From positions 1 to 64,000 of the forward strand of contig JASANE010019511.1 of NCBI GenBank assembly GCA_030248225.1: 64,000 nucleotides of DNA. Direction: 5' to 3'. Numbering within the stretch: the first letter of the stretch is position 1; each line of letters starts with the position of its first letter. Origin of the DNA: Trileptium ribeirensis (lineage: Eukaryota; Nematoda; Enoplea; Enoplida; Thoracostomopsidae). This document shows, piece after piece, positions 32,710 through 44,890 of the stretch. Position numbers and translations under genes: made by a program. The notes under the pieces were generated by a model. It did not search any database and had not been told where the DNA came from. It saw nothing but the letters and a program-made list of their open reading frames with translations.

Positions 32710-33816
32710 AAATAAATTGTTTTTTCATGATAATTTTCTTGCTGTTCCTCATGAACACATTATGCAAAACATTACACATGTTTACTGTGCACATTTGGTA
32801 ATTAAAACATTCATATGTATATACGCTTTTGCCGTAGACGCTTAGTATAGCTTACACCATAACATTTTTGCGAAGGCATTCGCGCCATCAAAATAGTGTA
32901 AAATTAGTGAGATAATGTTATGTCATTAATAGTGTGATTTAATGCCTTATCGAGAATATATGATATGGATCTCCGTGACTCCCAAGTAATTAGGAACGCT
33001 AACATGGCTCACAATTCTATAATATTAAAACAGTTATTGTAGTACGGACCATATTATTTGATATCGCAAAATCGATAATCACTGCCTCGCAATATGCGCC
33101 TGTTGCAGTTGTATATCGCCGCACGTGAAAGTGCTACACCTACTGAAGTATATTATAAATACCTCGCTATGAAATTGTTACTTTTCGAATTTAGCGAAGT
33201 CTATGTTAAACTTGATAAATAACCATGTAATGCGTCGCAGTCTGGTCTGAAGTTACTACCTCTATGAAATTTAAGATAAAAATTATATCTAATAAAGAAT
33301 TAGTTTATGAAACGCAAACACCAAGCCAGACTGTTGCGCAAATGGGTATGTTTCTATTGAACAGAGGGTAAGGGATCAGTCGGTGTGGCAACTCGAAACG
33401 AAAAATATATTTGTAATTTTATTGGTGCAATTTACGTTAATTTCCCTTGATGCTCTGTTAATTTTCGCAAAATAAAACTTTACAAGGTTTTAAACAATTT
33501 GAACATGGCTTCGAAATAACGTTAAATTTTACAGTGGTAAAATGATGTGATGGCCTTCAATTGTAAAACCATAAACTGTTTCTTTCAGAGCTTACTGCAG
33601 TGAAGGAGAAAACTGAGTAGAACTTTATTAATAACGGATAAGTGGTATACAACAAAGCAATATAGTGACTGCGAATGTCGCTGCCCGGAAGCGTAGACGA
33701 CGGATTAATAAAACGCAAGTGACCTAAAAATGGGATTTATGAACTGCTTATATAGTAGTGTTCGACGTGGCTAATTAGAATAAACAAATTAGCATAAAAA
33801 CGTTGATTTGATTTAC
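32710..33816. other. no exon seen
   Basis: AT-rich, intron-like. By phase an exon may be missing somewhere between 31.1 and 33.8 kb, but no candidate with good sites was found. Confidence 0.35.
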
Positions 33817-33935
33817 ATAAATTTGAATAAAAATATATCATTTGAACTTCTTCACAGTCGACATATCGTAAAATTACAATGTGTTTTCGTTTAAAATCTT
33901 GATTTTTAAACAGCTGTACGTCAACATTTTCCAAC
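33817..33935 (-). CDS. internal exon candidate (119 nt)
   Basis: A strong minus-strand acceptor (AATATTCGTTCCTTCTGTAG) precedes 33935. The frame, after one base, reads LENVDVQLFKNQDFKRKHIV then ILRYVDCEEVQMIYFYSNL. Donor TTTAT|GTAAAT follows 33817. Beyond it the frame stays open to 33737 but is lower in quality. The start phase fits the donor at 38270, which leaves two bases. Family unknown. Confidence 0.55.
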
Positions 33936-34122
33936 CTACAGAAGGAACGAATATTGTAACAGCTCGGAAATTAAAAAAGATTCCACGAGGAACTCATATA
34001 AATACTTATTTGAGTTTAATATCAGTAGTACTAACTATAAAATATTAAAAATCCATATCATGATATTCAAAATAATTCTAATATTACACGAGAAACCATA
34101 ACTAAAAGTTACTTTTAATCAA

Positions 34123-34182
34123 ATGAATTTTAACGTGTTAACCGATACACAAAAATCCATATCAAGGCGATTGTTGAAGGAA
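34123..34182 (+). CDS. possible first exon (60 nt), plus strand
   Basis: An ATG after ATCAA is followed by MNFNVLTDTQKSISRRLLKE, ending at a consensus-like donor, GGAA|GTAAGT. No promoter and no downstream exon were identified. A short exon like this can arise by chance. Confidence 0.25.
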
Positions 34183-34199
34183 GTAAGTATGCTTGCAAA

Positions 34200-35250
34200 G
34201 TCACTATCTATATGGGTCGCTTCGCTTTGTCGTTTATGAATGTTGAACCTGTTTGACTCAAATTTTCGCAAGATTTATATATAAAAACTGATTTTATATT
34301 TTTCATAAATTAAAACAAGAAATGGCACATTCGAGATATTTATGTTATCGCATTGGCATCGAATGTTTCCAATAGTAGTTATGTTTGTAAATTGTCATAG
34401 GTATGTCACCGTGTTCAAAAACGTTTTCGTAAAAATTACGTACAACATAATTGCTTTCTGCAGTATCATATGTTTGCTCAAACATAAGCTGCGCCACCTA
34501 CAATCCTCTTTTGACAATATCTACAAAACGCCGCCAGAGAACAAAACAGTCCTTGCAATAACAAATTCAAAATTCAAAAATTTCTGTTCGCGAACACAGA
34601 GCGACTGATTGCAAAACGGGGCAATTTGTGTTCGCTAACAAAATGCACCTAGTCATTATTTCACCACAAATTTGTTTCACAACACACAGCATGGCAACTC
34701 GCATTCCGCATGTTTCTCGTTACGCTAACACATTTCGTTTTATTAATGATCATATGTATAGATCGCAAACATCACATGTGATGTTTAGCTTAAAACACTA
34801 AACGGTGAAATTTTCATTCGATATGAAACAAAAAATTACCAGTACAAACATCAAATGGTGGCAAATCGGTTAACGTTTTTGAAATAATCGTTAATATGCC
34901 CATATTTTGTTTCTTAAAGTTTTGGATGCTTTGACCAAACCACTAATTTTATGTTATCTTTTATGATGGATTGCTGGTACACTAAACAAGCGATTGCCAA
35001 TCCTTAATTACAGAAGAAGATGGTATGGACGCACTTTAAGTTTACTCATATAATATCTCGCTGCAATGATCTAAAATGCCATAAATCATAAATCAGACCA
35101 AACCTTGACTAAAGCTATTTTGCAGAAACAATCTTAATGAAAATGGTTCTCAGTTAACTATTTACAACAGTCCACTCGTTTATAACGGATCGACGTGCAA
35201 TAGGTATTGCCGAAATCGAGATACACCTGGCTGGAGCCAGAGCAGAGAAG
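34200..35250. other. no gene seen
   Basis: AT-rich DNA without a convincing exon or element. Confidence 0.4.
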
Positions 35251-35257
35251 CAGGGGA

Positions 35258-35580
35258 AGGGCGGCGGAATTTTAAGAGGCGCTCGTGGTGCGATTTCAAG
35301 GTGGCAGGCGGTAGCATGTTAAGTGGGGCTAGTGGTGGTATTTTAAAGAGGGACGGATGGCGGGATTTTAAAGGTGCCGGGTTGCGAGATTTTAAGGAGG
35401 CGAGTAGCGTGATCTCAAAGGTGGAAGGTTGAGGAATTCTTAGATGGCGGGTGGTGGGATTTTAAGGGGACGGGTGGTGATATTTTCAGAGTGTGGGTAG
35501 TGGATTTTAAGGGCAGGTTGTGGGATTTTAAAGGGGCTGGTGCTGGTAATTTAAGGGGGAAGGTGGTGGTATCTTAAGGA
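35258..35580 (+). repeat. degenerate G-rich tandem repeat, units about 25-30 bases
   Basis: Roughly a dozen imperfect units of the form GGCGGGTGGTGGGATTTTAA. The phase drifts because units differ in length. The plus strand is strongly purine-biased with GGTGG runs. Confidence 0.75.
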
Positions 35581-35739
35581 AGCAAGAATTTAGTTATATA
35601 TGTCAATAGCAAAATTAATGATACAGCTTTCCATCACGGTTGGTGGTTCGAGCTGCAACGATAGGAGCAGATAAAGCTCCCTTGCCCTTTCATGTAACTC
35701 TGAGTTTGCGCTACAACAATAACTATTTTTATTTCATAC

Positions 35740-36000
35740 ATTTTGACCCTCCAGGACCTCGGGGGGTGGGGAAGCGAAGCAGCGAATGTCGGCTCAGAAG
35801 AGCGGGCAGTAAAAAACCTCAGAAGCGGTCTTCTAGGGAGTGCTGAGAAAAGCTGACCACCAGCCTTCAGCGCGGGGGTGAGTAGGGATATACTCAGGAG
35901 GTTGGTCAGACCAAGGTCTCGATAAGATGAAGGGTCGAAAACTTCAAGGAGGGTAGTCCATATGATCCCCTCCTTCGGCATATATACGTTATTGCATGGA
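35740..36000. mobile_element. GC-rich element fragment
   Basis: CCAGGACCTCGGGGGGTGGG and further GC-rich blocks sit in AT-rich DNA, like other members of the GC-edged family. Frames on both strands across it are shadows of this composition. Confidence 0.3.
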
Positions 36001-36769
36001 GCCAATGAATTCTTTAATCTATTTTCGACATAAATTCTTTTATAATTTATTTATATAAAGCTTTATATACTGCAAAGTCGAGATAGAACCGGGTAACCAT
36101 AATTGTGATCCGGTGAACCGGCCGTTGCAGTAATCCTATGATGGTAATGGCAGTGACGTGGTGACCTGTTGGCCCGGTAACACGGTCACAGTAATGACGT
36201 AATGATAATGCAATATCCAAAAACTACCAATATGTAATAATCCTACGAATTCGTAATATCTTTATATCCGGTTCTGCTGCATTGCATGAACGTGCCTAAC
36301 AAAGCAGCCCAACACCCTGTTACCAACCTTCAACCATTATGTTCGGATTGTTACGTATTTAGGGCAATCGTCGTCAGAGAGCTTGGTCTACGCACATTTG
36401 ATTTCCACTGTGACCTTGTGGAAGAGCAGACTAGAGAAAAGAAGTCAAAAGCTGTGTTCTGTTAGGTCGATGACAGCGCAGAGGATAGTGCTATCGGCCT
36501 CTGAATCTGTTCATGGCTCAGAATGTCACCCGAAATCCTCCGGTGGCCTGGCGATTCTATAATCCCTCACCAGTGATCCGGTTCCATCTCTGCTGCAAAT
36601 ATAAAAATGATTCTATACTCCGGTTATAGTCTTACCATATCTAACGCGAGATGAATTTTGTTTTTTGAAAAATCAATTTTTTTCTAATTTGATAACTCAG
36701 AGTGATACCTAAACAATCGTCGGATACGCATTGTGATATATTCTCACAGTGGGTACAGGTGTTATTCCA

Positions 36770-36995
36770 CTTGATGCTCCGACCATCCCCCTTGGACGAC
36801 CTTCAAACCCTCCCGCCCCTCCCCTCGATGACCTTCCTACATTATGCTATTCCCCCGACGACCTCCCAATCACCCCCTCCGACGACCACCCCACCAACTC
36901 CCCTACCGATCACCTCCTCACCACCGGCCACGACATCTACACTTCCCGACCGGCATGCCCCCAGGACTTCAGACATCGGTCCATGCATGGGCATA
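36770..36995. mobile_element. C-rich element fragment with CTTCAGAC end
   Basis: CGACGACC and CCCCTCC words are repeated, and the right end, CCCCCAGGACTTCAGACATC then GGTCCATGCATGGG, resembles the ends at 8400 and 23855. All three plus frames are open because C-rich DNA lacks stops. Confidence 0.45.
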
Positions 36996-37514
36996 CGCTG
37001 CAACAAAGCACCGAGTACAACAGTGTACGTACAGTGAATACCGATATAGGGAAAATACGCGCCATTGATTGACTAGTGAACAGGAGACTAGTCGGAAACG
37101 TAGATATCGTGTAAAAATAAATCATAATCAGAGAAGTTTATATAAAACGCTGCCGAATCAGCCAAATCATAATATCATCGCCTCATTGATTTAGATTAAT
37201 ATAATTTATATGTATGAACGTATATAAAGGAAAGAAAAAACCTGTGAACGATTGGCAAGTATAGCTTTAAATAATTCTTCCCGAAATTACAGTGGGCATA
37301 CGGGATTTTGTTCTTTATATAGTTTGCCAGGCATTAATCTTTTCACGATTTAATGTACTATTCTTTCTGGTAAAGTTGTTTATTTTATGTAGTCGACGTA
37401 TCGATCTCACTTTACTTTAAGCAACCTTGGTGAAGTAAGTTTGCCGGGCCATTCGTTTCTTAAAAGGCTTTTACTATTACTACTGGCAAACTGACTGTGG
37501 AAATTTGCGTCCTG

Positions 37515-37950
37515 GCACCTAAGCCTTTTCCTGGTTTTCAAGAACCCACTACCGTCCCAAATTATAAAAATTTTAGGATTAGTATAGCCTTGTGGTTTTA
37601 AGGACTCGACCCCATCCTAAAATATAAACATTGGAGGTTTAGTATATCATTGTGGTTTTCATGACTAAACCCCCATACCAAACTATAAACATTTGAGGTT
37701 TAGTATAGCCTTGTGGTTTTCATGACTCAACCCTCATCTTAAAATACAAACATTTAAAAGTTTTAGTATATATAGCCTTGTGGTTTTCATGACGAGACCC
37801 CTTTCCCCAAATATAAACATTTGAGGGTTAGTATAGCCTTGTGGTTTTCATGACGAGACCCCTTCCCAAAATATAAACATTCGAGGGTTAGTGTAGCCTT
37901 GTGGTTTTCATGACACAACCCCATCCCAGGCTATAAACGTTTGAGCAATA
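37515..37950 (+). repeat. minisatellite, about seven units of 60-65 bases
   Basis: The unit contains GTATAGCCTTGTGGTTTTCA, then TGACNNNACCCCNTCCC and ATATAAACATTTGAGG. AGTATAG starts near 37581, 37641, 37702, 37765, 37830 and 37890, with a weaker first unit near 37515. Later units are more alike than earlier ones. Confidence 0.8.
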
Positions 37951-38269
37951 AACGTTTGATAAATATGATCATTGCTACACCCATGGGTGAGCACCATTGA
38001 TTTATTCAATAACCTTGGTAAGTTCATTGGTACAATGACTACTTATTGCCGGCATAACACAAGGATACCCTCAAAATGTTGCCCGGGCACTCATGTGGCA
38101 CCTCATATATTCTTGAATTTTTTAATTATTTAGAGCGACAAGTGCTTAATTTTACTTCCAGAATAAATGCATTGAAAATTCTTGAAATATTTAACAGACA
38201 TAGACTCTTATTTGAAGTTCATATATATCTATATCGGGTGGCTTATATATAATGGGTGTTTATACTTAC

Positions 38270-38374
38270 AACGTTGTCAACAAATTTGCGAAATCAGAGT
38301 TGGTCGTGATGGTGAACCGGGTGTGGAGTGGAGAGTTGAAGCGGCACAAGTTGCTATTTTGGACATATTCAACT
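38270..38374 (-). CDS. internal exon candidate (105 nt)
   Basis: The minus-strand acceptor GTAACTAATTTTGTTTAG (branch-like CTAAT and T tract) precedes 38374, and donor ACGTT|GTAAGT follows 38270. Of three frames only one is open throughout. After one base it reads VEYVQNSNLCRFNSPLHTRF then TITTNSDFANLLTT. It ends with two bases, in phase with the 33.9 kb exon. The plus strand also has an open frame here, but only weak splice sites. Family unknown. Confidence 0.55.
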
Positions 38375-38544
38375 CTAAACAAAATTAGTTACTTCACAAT
38401 TGACATGTGAGTCAGCCGTCCCGAACAATCGTTCATTCATAGGTTCAACATACTGAATATGATAAAACAGAATTTTAGTTTGGTAGTTAGTTATCTTCTC
38501 GCCTATCCACCACACTCACTTTTGTATTTTTAGCAAATCTAAAT

Positions 38545-38670
38545 ACAATTAGCGCTGGGCATCTGCTGGATTTTTCGTTCCTCAGCCGGCCCCCAGCGGG
38601 CCGCGAAATTTTGCGGCCACGAAACAAACCGGCGTTAAAAACGACCGGCTAGTAACTTTTCCGGTCGATA
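38545..38670. mobile_element. possible hAT-type transposon end
   Basis: AGCGCTGGGCATCTGCTGG followed by GC-rich GGCCCCCAGCGGGCCGCGAA stands out from the AT-rich flanks and resembles a hAT terminal sequence. No second end or target duplication is identified. Confidence 0.25.
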
Positions 38671-39514
38671 TCTAACAGTGGAGCCGGCAGACCTCTCCAA
38701 GATTAATTTTGCAAAATTTTATGGGCACACTCCGCTGGGTTTTAGCTCTCGTGCTTTCATTATTTCCAACTTGATTAACGCATCTGGGGCTCAGTGTACG
38801 AACGGAATTGGTGTATGCTTTTACGTTTGCCAATTTCGCACATATATAAATCGAAAATCGTGACTTTTAAACTGTCAGCGGTTTCGAGATCGTGAAATGT
38901 CTTGACAAAGAAATAGCTCAAGTATAAGCACCTAAAACTTACACACTATAGTAGGTCGCAAAAAGATTGCATAAGTGCGGCATTGCAATTGCTAAACACT
39001 GCATCTGTCATTGCTGACGGCATGCTCAATCTTTTGGATCCAGAGGTTTCGTTAGCTAGTCAAAATGTGGGTATAAAAGTCTTGTACCAAAAGACTACCC
39101 ATCCAGCACACGAGTACTATAAAACATATCGCGAAGGTCACAGATATAAATGACGAAACTTAAAGTATAGATCAAATGGCAAACCCAACACAGATACCGT
39201 CTCAACAACAAGTTTTGTGAAACAATGAAAACGTTTTCATGGTTTAAGAGCTAGCTGTGTTTTAAGCTCGCAGAAGCTATCAGCCTGTAAGAACTAATAT
39301 TTGGTTATCATATTATGAGAAAACGGAACCGCGTATATATAGCAGCGCAGGAACTGATCTGGTTGGGCACTATCAGCTTGGTCGGCAATATAAAGTGTTT
39401 TGCACAATGCGCCAGCTGAAGAGAGTGTATTAAGAAGAAATAATCAGGTTATAGAATACGAAATGAGATTATAAAATATGTTTTATCTGTAGCTCATCCA
39501 GGATCTCACAGTGT

Positions 39515-39895
39515 GGGAATCCCGGGCCGACGGACATTCCTCGCCCGACATATATTTATGTTTCCAAATTTTTTGGAACTCATAATTCTTCTTTTGGCCA
39601 ATGTCTCCCGGATCCATGCCAATTTTTCCCCGATTTTTGTCAATTTTCATATAATTTTTACCTATTTCGCCAAATGTTTGCTTATTTTCTTCAGATTTTT
39701 GCAGGGGAAGATCATGCGTCCTCCGAAGCGAAATCCTCCGCGAACGTCCAAGATTCGAACGGGCAACCCCTTCTCTCCCGATGAGCATGTATGCCGACGT
39801 CCTACACCCGCCGTAAGTAACTACCCTCTTCAGCAGGACGGAGCTCAGAGACCTATGCATGTTTCGCTGGAGGAATCCGGCCCGTATATTCCCTG
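39515..39895. mobile_element. GC-edged, AT-core element copy
   Basis: CCCGGGCCGACGGACATTCC, then a core of CCAATTTTTCCCC and TTTTTACC words, then CGTCCTCCGAAGCGAAATCC and a GC-rich end near GAATCCGGCCCG. Frames on both strands are longer than 120 codons but follow the base bias of the element. Confidence 0.4.
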
Positions 39896-40627
39896 AATCC
39901 GCCCTTGTATTTTATAGATCAGGTTTGACAAACTATTACAGATTATTCACATAATCACTGATGTTTATTCGTTCACGTGCGCTTGCCAATTTTTGAGCAA
40001 GAAGCTGTGCAAAACACTAATACATTTTCGCTTCACGACTAACGATAGTAAAATTTGAGGTTTATTGCCGAAGATAACGAGTGCAGAATGTGTGCCCAGA
40101 GGTCAAACTTCTGCTGAGTATAATCGGTGTTTCTTTAGGATAGACATTATGGCTTTTTTCCTGCATTAAACGGCCAAACTTCAAATTATGTCCCGACAAT
40201 CTTGTTTATGAACATCACATATATAATCAAACAATATTGGTGTAGTATGTGATTCTGAAACGCAATCAATCTTGTCATTTGATTGCTGATATGACCAGAC
40301 CATGTGAGCTGCTCATCTGTTAGACGGTAGCATCCATCTAATGATGTTAATATGGTACTAAAGTGTCAAATTTGGATAACGCATGCATTTAAATTTCGAT
40401 GTATCACTAAAATTTTTTATTCTGTTTCAATTTGTTTGCTGTAGGATTTAAATCCACTTAGCATCACAGAATAGCAGTGTTGTGTACATATATCACAAAA
40501 AAGTTTTAAGCTGTAGTCATATATGAAAAACAGGTATGCTGCTGTAATTCTGTTATGCGAAACAAAAATGTTATACACAAGTAAAACAATTGCGTAAAGA
40601 TAGATTTACAAAGTTTATACAAAATAC

Positions 40628-40789
40628 CACGAAATTTTTGGCTGCAATTGTAAGATTTGCCAAATAGAGACATATCCAACGAGAAGTGCTTCTGTCCTGT
40701 ATTTGTGAGTCCAAGAGTTTCCATAAAATGGTAAGGACAACAAGTTGTTTTCGATATACGTTCCGCAAAGGTAACGCGTTTTCCGCAGC
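40628..40789 (-). CDS. internal exon candidate (162 nt)
   Basis: The minus-strand acceptor ACATTTGTGTTGAG precedes 40789 and donor TTCGTG|GTATTT follows 40628. In phase zero it gives exactly 54 codons: AAENALPLRNVYRKQLVVLT, ILWKLLDSQIQDRSTSRWIC and LYLANLTIAAKNFV. The helical, Leu-rich pattern looks like a folded domain. Other frames here are also open. The chosen one matches the phase of the 41.0-41.2 kb exon across a 245-base intron. Family not recognised. Confidence 0.5.
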
Positions 40790-41034
40790 CTCAACACAAA
40801 TGTAACGCGTCTAATTTCGTCAATAATAAATGCTTGAGTTCACGCCACAAACTCCTGGGTACGCCTCTGTTGCTAAACTGATTTTTGTTGCATTCTAAAG
40901 AAGAAAATAGAAAGTCTGCCTCTACAACCTTTAAATCGATTCATATACTTGTCAATTTATAAAGTGAGTAATGTACTAGTGAAGCTTAAAGCAAACGTGC
41001 GCAGGTCTGGCACAATTTGAGATATAAAACATAC

Positions 41035-41204
41035 GTAGATAGAGAACACTGTTGGACAGAAACGTTGAAATAAAGCGCTGCTTCGTATTAGCTCTATCGC
41101 GTGTTCCGTGCCCATACACTTTATATATTTATCCAGGTAGGTACGTTTGTATAATAGGTAAACAATTGTATATAATATAAATATACTGGCACATGTCACC
41201 ACAG
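41035..41204 (-). CDS. internal exon candidate with membrane segment (170 nt)
   Basis: The minus-strand acceptor GATGTATACATATAG precedes 41204, and a strong donor, ATCTAC|GTATGT, follows 41035. After two bases the frame reads VVTCASIFILYTIVYLLYKR, a clear hydrophobic segment closed by positive charge, then TYLDKYIKCMGTEHAIELIR and SSALFQRFCPTVFSIY. The start phase completes the single base left by the 45.1 kb donor, and the end phase fits the 40.8 kb exon. If right, the gene encodes a membrane protein whose chain turns cytoplasmic after this helix. Family unknown. Confidence 0.55.
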
Positions 41205-41324
41205 CTATATGTATACATCAACGAACTGATGATATAAACAAATATTTGTGATTCATTCGCTATAAAATACAAAAAGATGTTAATGACAAGGCTAGGGTTA
41301 AAATTACTGCGGAGTTCCGTGGTA

Positions 41325-41455
41325 GATGTGAAAACGGACCTAAATTTACAGACCGGCTTGGCCCAAAATGGGATCGGTGTCTGCCGGCTCAGCCCGGTTC
41401 GAAAAAAACGTGAACAGACCCGGTCTGATCTGAAAAGCCCGAACTATATAACATG
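41325..41455. mobile_element. GC-rich CCGG-word repeat fragment
   Basis: CAGACCGGCTTGGCCCAAAA and CAGCCCGGTTCGAAAAAAAC resemble blocks at 43970-44095 and 54240-54560. It is probably an end piece of one transposon family. Confidence 0.3.
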
Positions 41456-41499
41456 CTTAAAATATCATTTAAATAATTTCATAAAATAAATCAATAAAC

Positions 41500-42480
41500 A
41501 TTTTCTTACCGAATTCTAAGTATTGGAACTGTTACTGTGTTTGTCTGTTATTGCATTTGTATTGATATTGTTATTTTTAAATAAAAGCAATTTTAAACTC
41601 AAGCTATAGACTAACTGAAAATGATGGCAGCCCTTATCCTTCTTCATAACTTGGGTCAGGCATTAACATCTTATTTGAATGTATGTGTACAATTTAGATA
41701 TACCAACATAGTTGGAAGAATTTACAACTGCAAAAATTGAAATTACATTGATAATCTTTTAGTTCTATTTTTCCTGGCTCACCAGTTCTTATCTAGTCCC
41801 AAAAACATTTAGCTAAACCTGCACCACACCCGCATCGTTTTTGACAAAAAAATATCCTTCGAAAACTATAAATCGGAAGTCAGCTACATTAGATCGTTAA
41901 CATTTAAACATACATCTAAATAAAGTAGATCTTAAATACTTTTTCCTTACCGAAATACAAAAGTACTGTTAGCAATAAATAAACAAGCAGCATTCAACCA
42001 ACAGACACCCTAGCGGTATTAGTAGCTGAAAGATGACGTACGACTTTAAAAAGTGAAAACAGTTTAATCAAAGTTTAACACTATACATTCACTAAGGCTT
42101 AAGATTTAAACAGATTTCGCAAAAACTGCGCGCCGTAATTTGTGAACACTGCGTTTATCAATGAATGAAAATTTGGCTGGAAGATTTATTTTATTAAAAT
42201 AAATTAATGCTCAGCATAGTTTTGATACATTTTATTCAACGGCGACGGCAACAATAGTAATTAAAAACAAAAAATATTGGAATCTTTGAAATGCATGATT
42301 GACGCGATGCAAAGCACTGCTTACAGGCAAAACAGTTGTTCTTTTTAGGGATCAAAGCACAGTGTGATCAATTGGGAGATAAAAAATTATCTAATAGATT
42401 TCTAAAATTTGCTTAACTCTTTCATATACATTCACAATAATTAGCAATTTGTATAGCGTCGAAAAACTTTGCGCAACGCT
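41500..42480. other. no gene seen
   Basis: AT-rich. CTTACCGAATTCTAAGTATT near 41510 and CTTACCGAAATACAAAAGTA near 41946 are two similar donor-like sites on the minus strand, but no exon of useful length accompanies them. Confidence 0.35.
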
Positions 42481-42487
42481 AGGCGTA

Positions 42488-42712
42488 TGTTCACCTTGCG
42501 TTCGGTCCTATCTGTTCCTATCCGACCCGAATTCTGTTCACATTGCCTCAGATCTTATACCAAAAGACTAAACTTTATGCCCACCGTTTGAGTGCGCATG
42601 TATATGTATATATATTTCGCACTACTTCGTCCGATTCGGTCCGAAAAAATTGTGTATGCTATTTCGGATAGGATCGCGTTCGGATCGGATCGGATGCAGT
42701 GCGAACTCGCTA
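42488..42712. mobile_element. MITE with GTTCAC/GTGAAC ends, second copy
   Basis: TGTTCACCTTGCGTTCGGTC at the left and GGATGCAGTGCGAACTCGC at the right, with GTATATGTATATATAT in the middle and CGATTCGGTCCGAAAAAATT to its right. Its plan and length match the 32479-32708 element. Confidence 0.55.
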
Positions 42713-43969
42713 TTAGTCGAACCCAGACAACTTGGCTCGAGGTCAGCCATTAGCAAGAGCAGTTCGGAGTTGTTTGTTAGCATATTAAAGACTCTTCGCA
42801 GCGAACAGCAATTATAATACATAAACAACCGCTCAGTACACACCAAGGTCAGTTAACATAATGATTCGTGTGTGGTACGTAATCATTTAGTTACGTGTGT
42901 AATATGCATTCTTGTTTGTTTTGAAACGACGCAAGTGTAGCGAATGGAGCTCAAAAGCTTTTTTAGGAGTAGGAACTTTGAATAATTGTTGAAACGTAGC
43001 TACCGTACTGAGCTAAATTTGCAATAATTGTGCTCAGTTTCGTCAAAAATTATTTTTACCCGTCTGTGGTGCTTATAAAACTCTGCACTAGATTGATGGA
43101 TTTTCACATTTTTTCCATCGGCAATAGAATGTAGCTGCGCACCTAGCAGTTAGGGTCCCCAAACATTTCAGGTTATACCTCTTGCAAGAAGCAGTGAGCA
43201 CAGAATTTGTCATGGAAACATTCAAGTTTGCATTTTGCCTCTAAAAAGTGAAATTTCAAAATTTTTAACAACATGAGTTCTTCATTATATGTTTTTCGAA
43301 TTTTTCAATCCAGCTGCACTCGGAGGACTTGAATGGTTCGACACATATTCAGGCCTGTATTGAAACTTACTTTCGTAACGTTATATCCTTAAAGAAGGCA
43401 ATTCCGGAGTGGTGCAACCGACTACGTCTTAGCCGAAGAAGGTTAAGTATAAGACAAATATAAAGACCTCAGGTTCGACTACGGTTCAGATATTAGGCTT
43501 AGCATATCGGTGGCGCGGTAGCCTGCATATAGCTTATGCTCTTTCAGACTTTGTTTTCTTGGTGCTGACTACGGTAAAAGCAATTGCGTTTTGCGTGATA
43601 TGCATCAAATAGTACAAGCGCTAGGAGCCAAAAATTTGAAACATAACGCTTGAAATTACAATGCTTCTTAAATGTTGTAATTATTGTAATTGACAAATCT
43701 CAGAACTCTTTGTCGTTGGAGTATGAAGTAAAGATCCTAAATTTTGAGTGCGATAAAATAGGTGGAATGTTGTCATTAATGCATCGCCAGTGGATTATCG
43801 GCATTATGGAGACATTAAAGCAGGTTCAGGAAGCTCAGTTTGGAACCTAGCAACAGTCACTAAGCACAGCGAGTCGCAGTTTCTCCGTTTGCTGTCCTAG
43901 TAACTAACTAGCGTCTCGGCTTTGCCTATTATATTGCCTATGTTTCGCTTCTTCTTTTTTTACAAAATA

Positions 43970-44095
43970 AGCGGCCCAACCCGGCCAGAAATTTTCTTCC
44001 CAGGTGCGAAGCACGGCCCAGCCTGAAAGAACATGAGACAAGCCCGGTCCGCACATGCCTTACTTCGGGCTTCGGGCCTTACTTCTCACCTCTAC
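43970..44095 (-). mobile_element. possible hAT-type transposon end
   Basis: Read on the minus strand it begins CAGTAGAGGTGAGAAGTAAG followed by GCCCGAAGCCCG, the style of a hAT terminal inverted repeat. Plus-strand coding-like sequence at 43690-43850 (KILNFECDKIGGMLSLMHRQ) might be part of the same element. The other end was not found. Confidence 0.3.
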
Positions 44096-44759
44096 TGCAA
44101 GAGTTGAAGCTGATTATGTTGTCGAAGGATAAATGATTTTTGTGTTATACAAGAATCATTAGGTGTTCTAACTTCTAACTTATCAGTGATTGGTAAGCAG
44201 TTTGAAATAGAATTTGACATGCACATCGATAACTGGATGATACGCTGCCACTGTTGGGATCAATGGTACAGTATCGCTAGAAAAAATTCCTGATACAATA
44301 AAAAATAAGCACTTGTCACGAATTTGTTGCGAAGTAAACACTTTCAGGTCAATACATGGCAAATGGACATTCTGCTATTGTCCAAAATTTAGTTGAAGCA
44401 ATTTTTGCTAACTGCTGGAACAGTGCTGAAACTCCACGGTTCTGGCGATGCAAATGGTAAGCACTGCATCAACAGTAAGACGCGTGCTGATGCTATTAGT
44501 GTAGGGTAACGGGTGTGAAAGCCGTCGATCTACCGTTAACAGCTAACTGGCGGCCCTTAAAAATTTTCTGGTGTTAATGGCCACGAAAGCTGTAGGTCGG
44601 CGATTATGTATCATCGGATGGCTGCGGTCTATACATTTTATTGCTGTAGAGAAAGTGAAATTAACCTGATTACCGAAACATTTTGAATCGCCAATAATCA
44701 ACATGCAAGAATTTCAAGTCGTCTAGTACCATCTACTCATATTCAAGTATATAATATAT

Positions 44760-44890
44760 ACATCAATCGGAGGAAAATCGAGGAAAAACGGAAAATTAGG
44801 ACAAGAAATTGGGCAGACAGAGAAAATGGAAAAATTATAACGAAAAATTGGGAAGAGAAGGGAAAATTTTTGATACCCCTTTCCTGCCAC
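44760..44890. mobile_element. AT-core element fragment
   Basis: GAGGAAAATCGAGGAAAAAC and AAAATTGGGAAGAG words, then CCCCTTTCCTGCCACC. It has the core style of the GC-edged family, in the opposite orientation to the 16954 copy. Confidence 0.3.

Noticed and set aside
36702..37072. Three overlapping Pro/Thr-rich plus frames
   Set aside because: C-rich repetitive DNA lacks stops in all frames. No splice or start support.
38182..38388. Plus-strand frame with RVGRDGEPGVEWRVE
   Set aside because: The opposite strand has better splice sites and a single open frame over the same bases. It remains a possible alternative.
39483..39896. Frames of about 125 codons on both strands
   Set aside because: They follow the base bias of a GC-edged element, and both strands are equally open.
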